A stretch of DNA of 8,024 nt from Oscillospiraceae bacterium (GTDB lineage: Bacteria; Bacillota; Clostridia; Oscillospirales; CAG-272): the NCBI GenBank assembly GCA_009779295.1, contig WREN01000093.1, positions 1 to 8,024 of the forward strand, written 5' to 3'. Positions within the stretch are counted from its first letter, which is position 1, and every line of letters begins with the position of its first letter. Below the pieces are notes generated by a model, which ran no database searches, was not told the origin of the DNA, and was given only the letters and a program-made list of their open reading frames with translations. The translations under genes and the position numbers were made by a program. Of the stretch, positions 6,333 to 8,024 are shown in pieces.

Positions 6333-8024
6333 TCACTCCGCAATTTTCTTCAATTCCTGCACGATATTCCACGCGTCCATCGGCGAAATCAAATTCACGT
6401 CGATTTTTTTGAGTTTCGCGAGGATTTCGTCCTTTTTGAAATCCTCAAACGTTACGTTCGCGTTTTCTTCAATAGTTGCCTGCCGTGGCACACGGCTCTG
6501 CTCCTCCAGAGTTTTAAGTATCTCCTTCGCGCGGCGAATAATCTCATTCGGCACGCCCGCGAGTTTCGCGACTTCGATCCCGTAGCTGTCGTCCGCCGCG
6601 CCCGGAATGATTTTGCGCAGGAAAATCAACTCGTCGCCGCGTTTCTTGGCGGCGATGTTGTAATTCACCACGCCTTGGAACTGCGATTCGAGATCGGTCA
6701 TCTCGTGGTAATGCGTTGCGAACAGCGTTTTCGCGCCGATTTTCTTGCTCTGCGTGTACTCCGCGACGGCGCGCGCTATGCTCATACCGTCGAACGTACT
6801 CGTCCCGCGTCCGATCTCGTCGTAGATAATCAGACTGCGCCGCGTCGCGTTCTTCAAAATGTACGCGACTTCGTTCATTTCGAGCATGAACGTCGACTGC
6901 CCCGAAGCTAAATCGTCGCTCGCTCCGACACGTGTGAATATCTTGTCAACGATTCCGATTTCCGCTTCTTTCGCTGGAACGAACGAACCCATTTGCGCTA
7001 TAATCGCAATCAGCGCGACCTGCCGCATGTACGTGGATTTGCCCGCCATGTTCGGTCCGGTTATCAACATCAAACGGTTGTTGTTCACGTCGAGCACGGT
7101 ATCGTTCGGCACGAAATTATCGGCGAACTTTTCAACGACCGGATGCCGCCCGTCCTTGATTTTGATGACGTCGTTGTATTCGATGTCTGGCTTGACGTAT
7201 TTGTTGTTGGCGGCTACTTCGGCGAGGCTCAGATACACGTCGAGCAGTGCGAGTTTCACCGCGCTGGTTTGGATACGCGCGACGTTCTCGGCGACTTTCA
7301 CACGCACGGTGTTAAACAGTTCGTACTCCAGTGCGACGGCTTTGTCCGACGCGCCGAGCAATGTCAATTCGATTTCTTTGAGTTCGGGCGTGATGTAACG
7401 TTCGCAGTTTGCGAGCGTCTGCTTGCGGATGTAATTCTGCGGAACGTTTCCGGTATACGATTTCGTGATTTCTATGTAATAACCGAAAATTCGGTTGTAA
7501 CCGATTTTCAAATTGCGGATACCGGATTTCTCGCGTTCGGTATTTTCAATCCGCTCAACGGTTCCCTTGCCGTCGGTCATAATCGAGTTGTATTCATCCA
7601 ATTGCACGTTGTAGCCGGCTTTTATAAATCCGCCTTCGCGCACGGAAAACGGCGGTTCCTCAACGATTGCTTCGTCGATGAGGGTATATATATCTTCAAG
7701 CTCGTCCAGTTCGTTGTAAATGTTTTTGAGTTCGTCGCAAACGCTGTCCTCAAGCAGCGTTTTCATCTTCGGTATCGTTGAAATAGTCGCCGCGACGGCG
7801 CGCATGTCGCGTCCGTTCGCCGTACCGTAAACGATTCGCGTCATTATGCGCTCTAAGTCCAGCACACTTTTGAGCAAGTCTGAAATTTCCTCACGCAGCA
7901 TGAAATTGTCGAAAAGTTCGCCGACAGCGTTTTGACGCAGGATGATTTGATTCGCGTTGAGCAACGGCTGCTCGACCCATTTGCGCAACAAACGTGCGCC
8001 CATCGACGTGCGCGTTTTGTCGAG
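6333..8024 (-). CDS. mutS: DNA mismatch repair protein MutS (5' end outside window)
   Basis: 563 residues are visible. The frame stays open through the right edge: LDKTRTS precedes the first in-window Met at 8003, and LDKTRTSMGARLLRKWVEQPL is the classic start of the MutS core/lever region. That Met is therefore internal, and about 290-310 residues, including the mismatch-binding domain with its Phe-x-Glu, lie outside. In visible numbering, the clamp and lever helices span about 40-270. The ATPase then shows Walker A GPNMAGKST (323-331), DLASGQSTFM (371-380), Walker B plus signature YDEIGRGTSTFDG (401-413), and THYHE (437-441). SYGIEVAKLAGVP (480-492) begins the dimerisation helix region, and a C-terminal SPMDAWNIVQELKKI tail is typical of Firmicute-like MutS. 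MutS binds mismatches as an ATP-driven dimer and recruits MutL, encoded two genes downstream. I see no clear QLSLF-type clamp motif near the C-terminus. Confidence 0.98.
   Translation of the reverse strand, partial: LDKTRTSMGARLLRKWVEQPLLNANQIILRQNAVGELFDNFMLREEISDLLKSVLDLERIMTRIVYGTANGRDMRAVAATISTIPKMKTLLEDSVCDELKNIYNELDELEDIYTLIDEAIVEEPPFSVREGGFIKAGYNVQLDEYNSIMTDGKGTVERIENTEREKSGIRNLKIGYNRIFGYYIEITKSYTGNVPQNYIRKQTLANCERYITPELKEIELTLLGASDKAVALEYELFNTVRVKVAENVARIQTSAVKLALLDVYLSLAEVAANNKYVKPDIEYNDVIKIKDGRHPVVEKFADNFVPNDTVLDVNNNRLMLITGPNMAGKSTYMRQVALIAIIAQMGSFVPAKEAEIGIVDKIFTRVGASDDLASGQSTFMLEMNEVAYILKNATRRSLIIYDEIGRGTSTFDGMSIARAVAEYTQSKKIGAKTLFATHYHEMTDLESQFQGVVNYNIAAKKRGDELIFLRKIIPGAADDSYGIEVAKLAGVPNEIIRRAKEILKTLEEQSRVPRQATIEENANVTFEDFKKDEILAKLKKIDVNLISPMDAWNIVQELKKIAE

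Noticed and set aside
6993..7781. A 262-codon open frame on the plus strand opposite mutS
   Set aside because: It lies wholly antisense to the conserved MutS coding region, its translation looks like no known protein, and the high G+C of mutS naturally leaves opposite frames open.
7980..8003. ATG at 8003 as the true start of mutS
   Set aside because: The frame continues upstream to the window edge with conserved MutS residues (LDKTRTS), so this Met is internal.

Overview
All ten genes recognised in this 8,024-base window lie on the minus strand and are read from right to left. The gaps between them are 5-44 bases, two genes overlap by 8 bases, and nearly every start has a Shine-Dalgarno sequence. 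The window therefore looks like one long transcription unit or two abutting ones. I see no tRNA, rRNA, CRISPR array, transposase or convincing terminator. No stretch over 300 bases lacks a gene.

Reading in the direction of transcription, the first part (8024 to about 3797) is a mismatch-repair cluster. It holds mutS (5' end cut off by the window edge), a small predicted lipoprotein, a 54-residue zinc-ribbon protein, and mutL. The MutL carries the metal-dependent endonuclease motif (DKHAAHERI) and a probable sliding-clamp motif. It is therefore the self-nicking type used by bacteria without MutH/Dam-directed repair. MutS and MutL would act together: MutS detects the mismatch and MutL nicks the strand.

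The second part (3771 to 1946) is a clearly AT-rich block of four genes: a P-loop kinase-like protein, a cysteine-rich protein of unknown function, a YgjV-like membrane protein and a second small zinc ribbon. Sampled 60-base rows here are about 25-28% G+C, against about 57% in mutS and mutL. This suggests that accessory genes were inserted between housekeeping genes.

The third part (1910 to 1) returns to higher G+C. It has tgt, the tRNA-guanine transglycosylase for queuosine modification, followed by a sugar-phosphate isomerase/epimerase-type TIM barrel that runs off the left edge. The ribosome-binding site of the isomerase gene overlaps the tgt stop codon, so the two are probably translated in sequence.

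The organism is a bacterium that I cannot name. Adjacent mutS and mutL, an endonuclease-type MutL, AGGAGG-type ribosome sites and small CxxC zinc ribbons fit an anaerobic Clostridia-like Firmicute. The relaxed lipobox (LFASC) keeps other phyla, such as Spirochaetes, possible. No complete undescribed system is proven here. The best candidates for follow-up are the AT-rich four-gene block and the two unexplained small genes between mutS and mutL.
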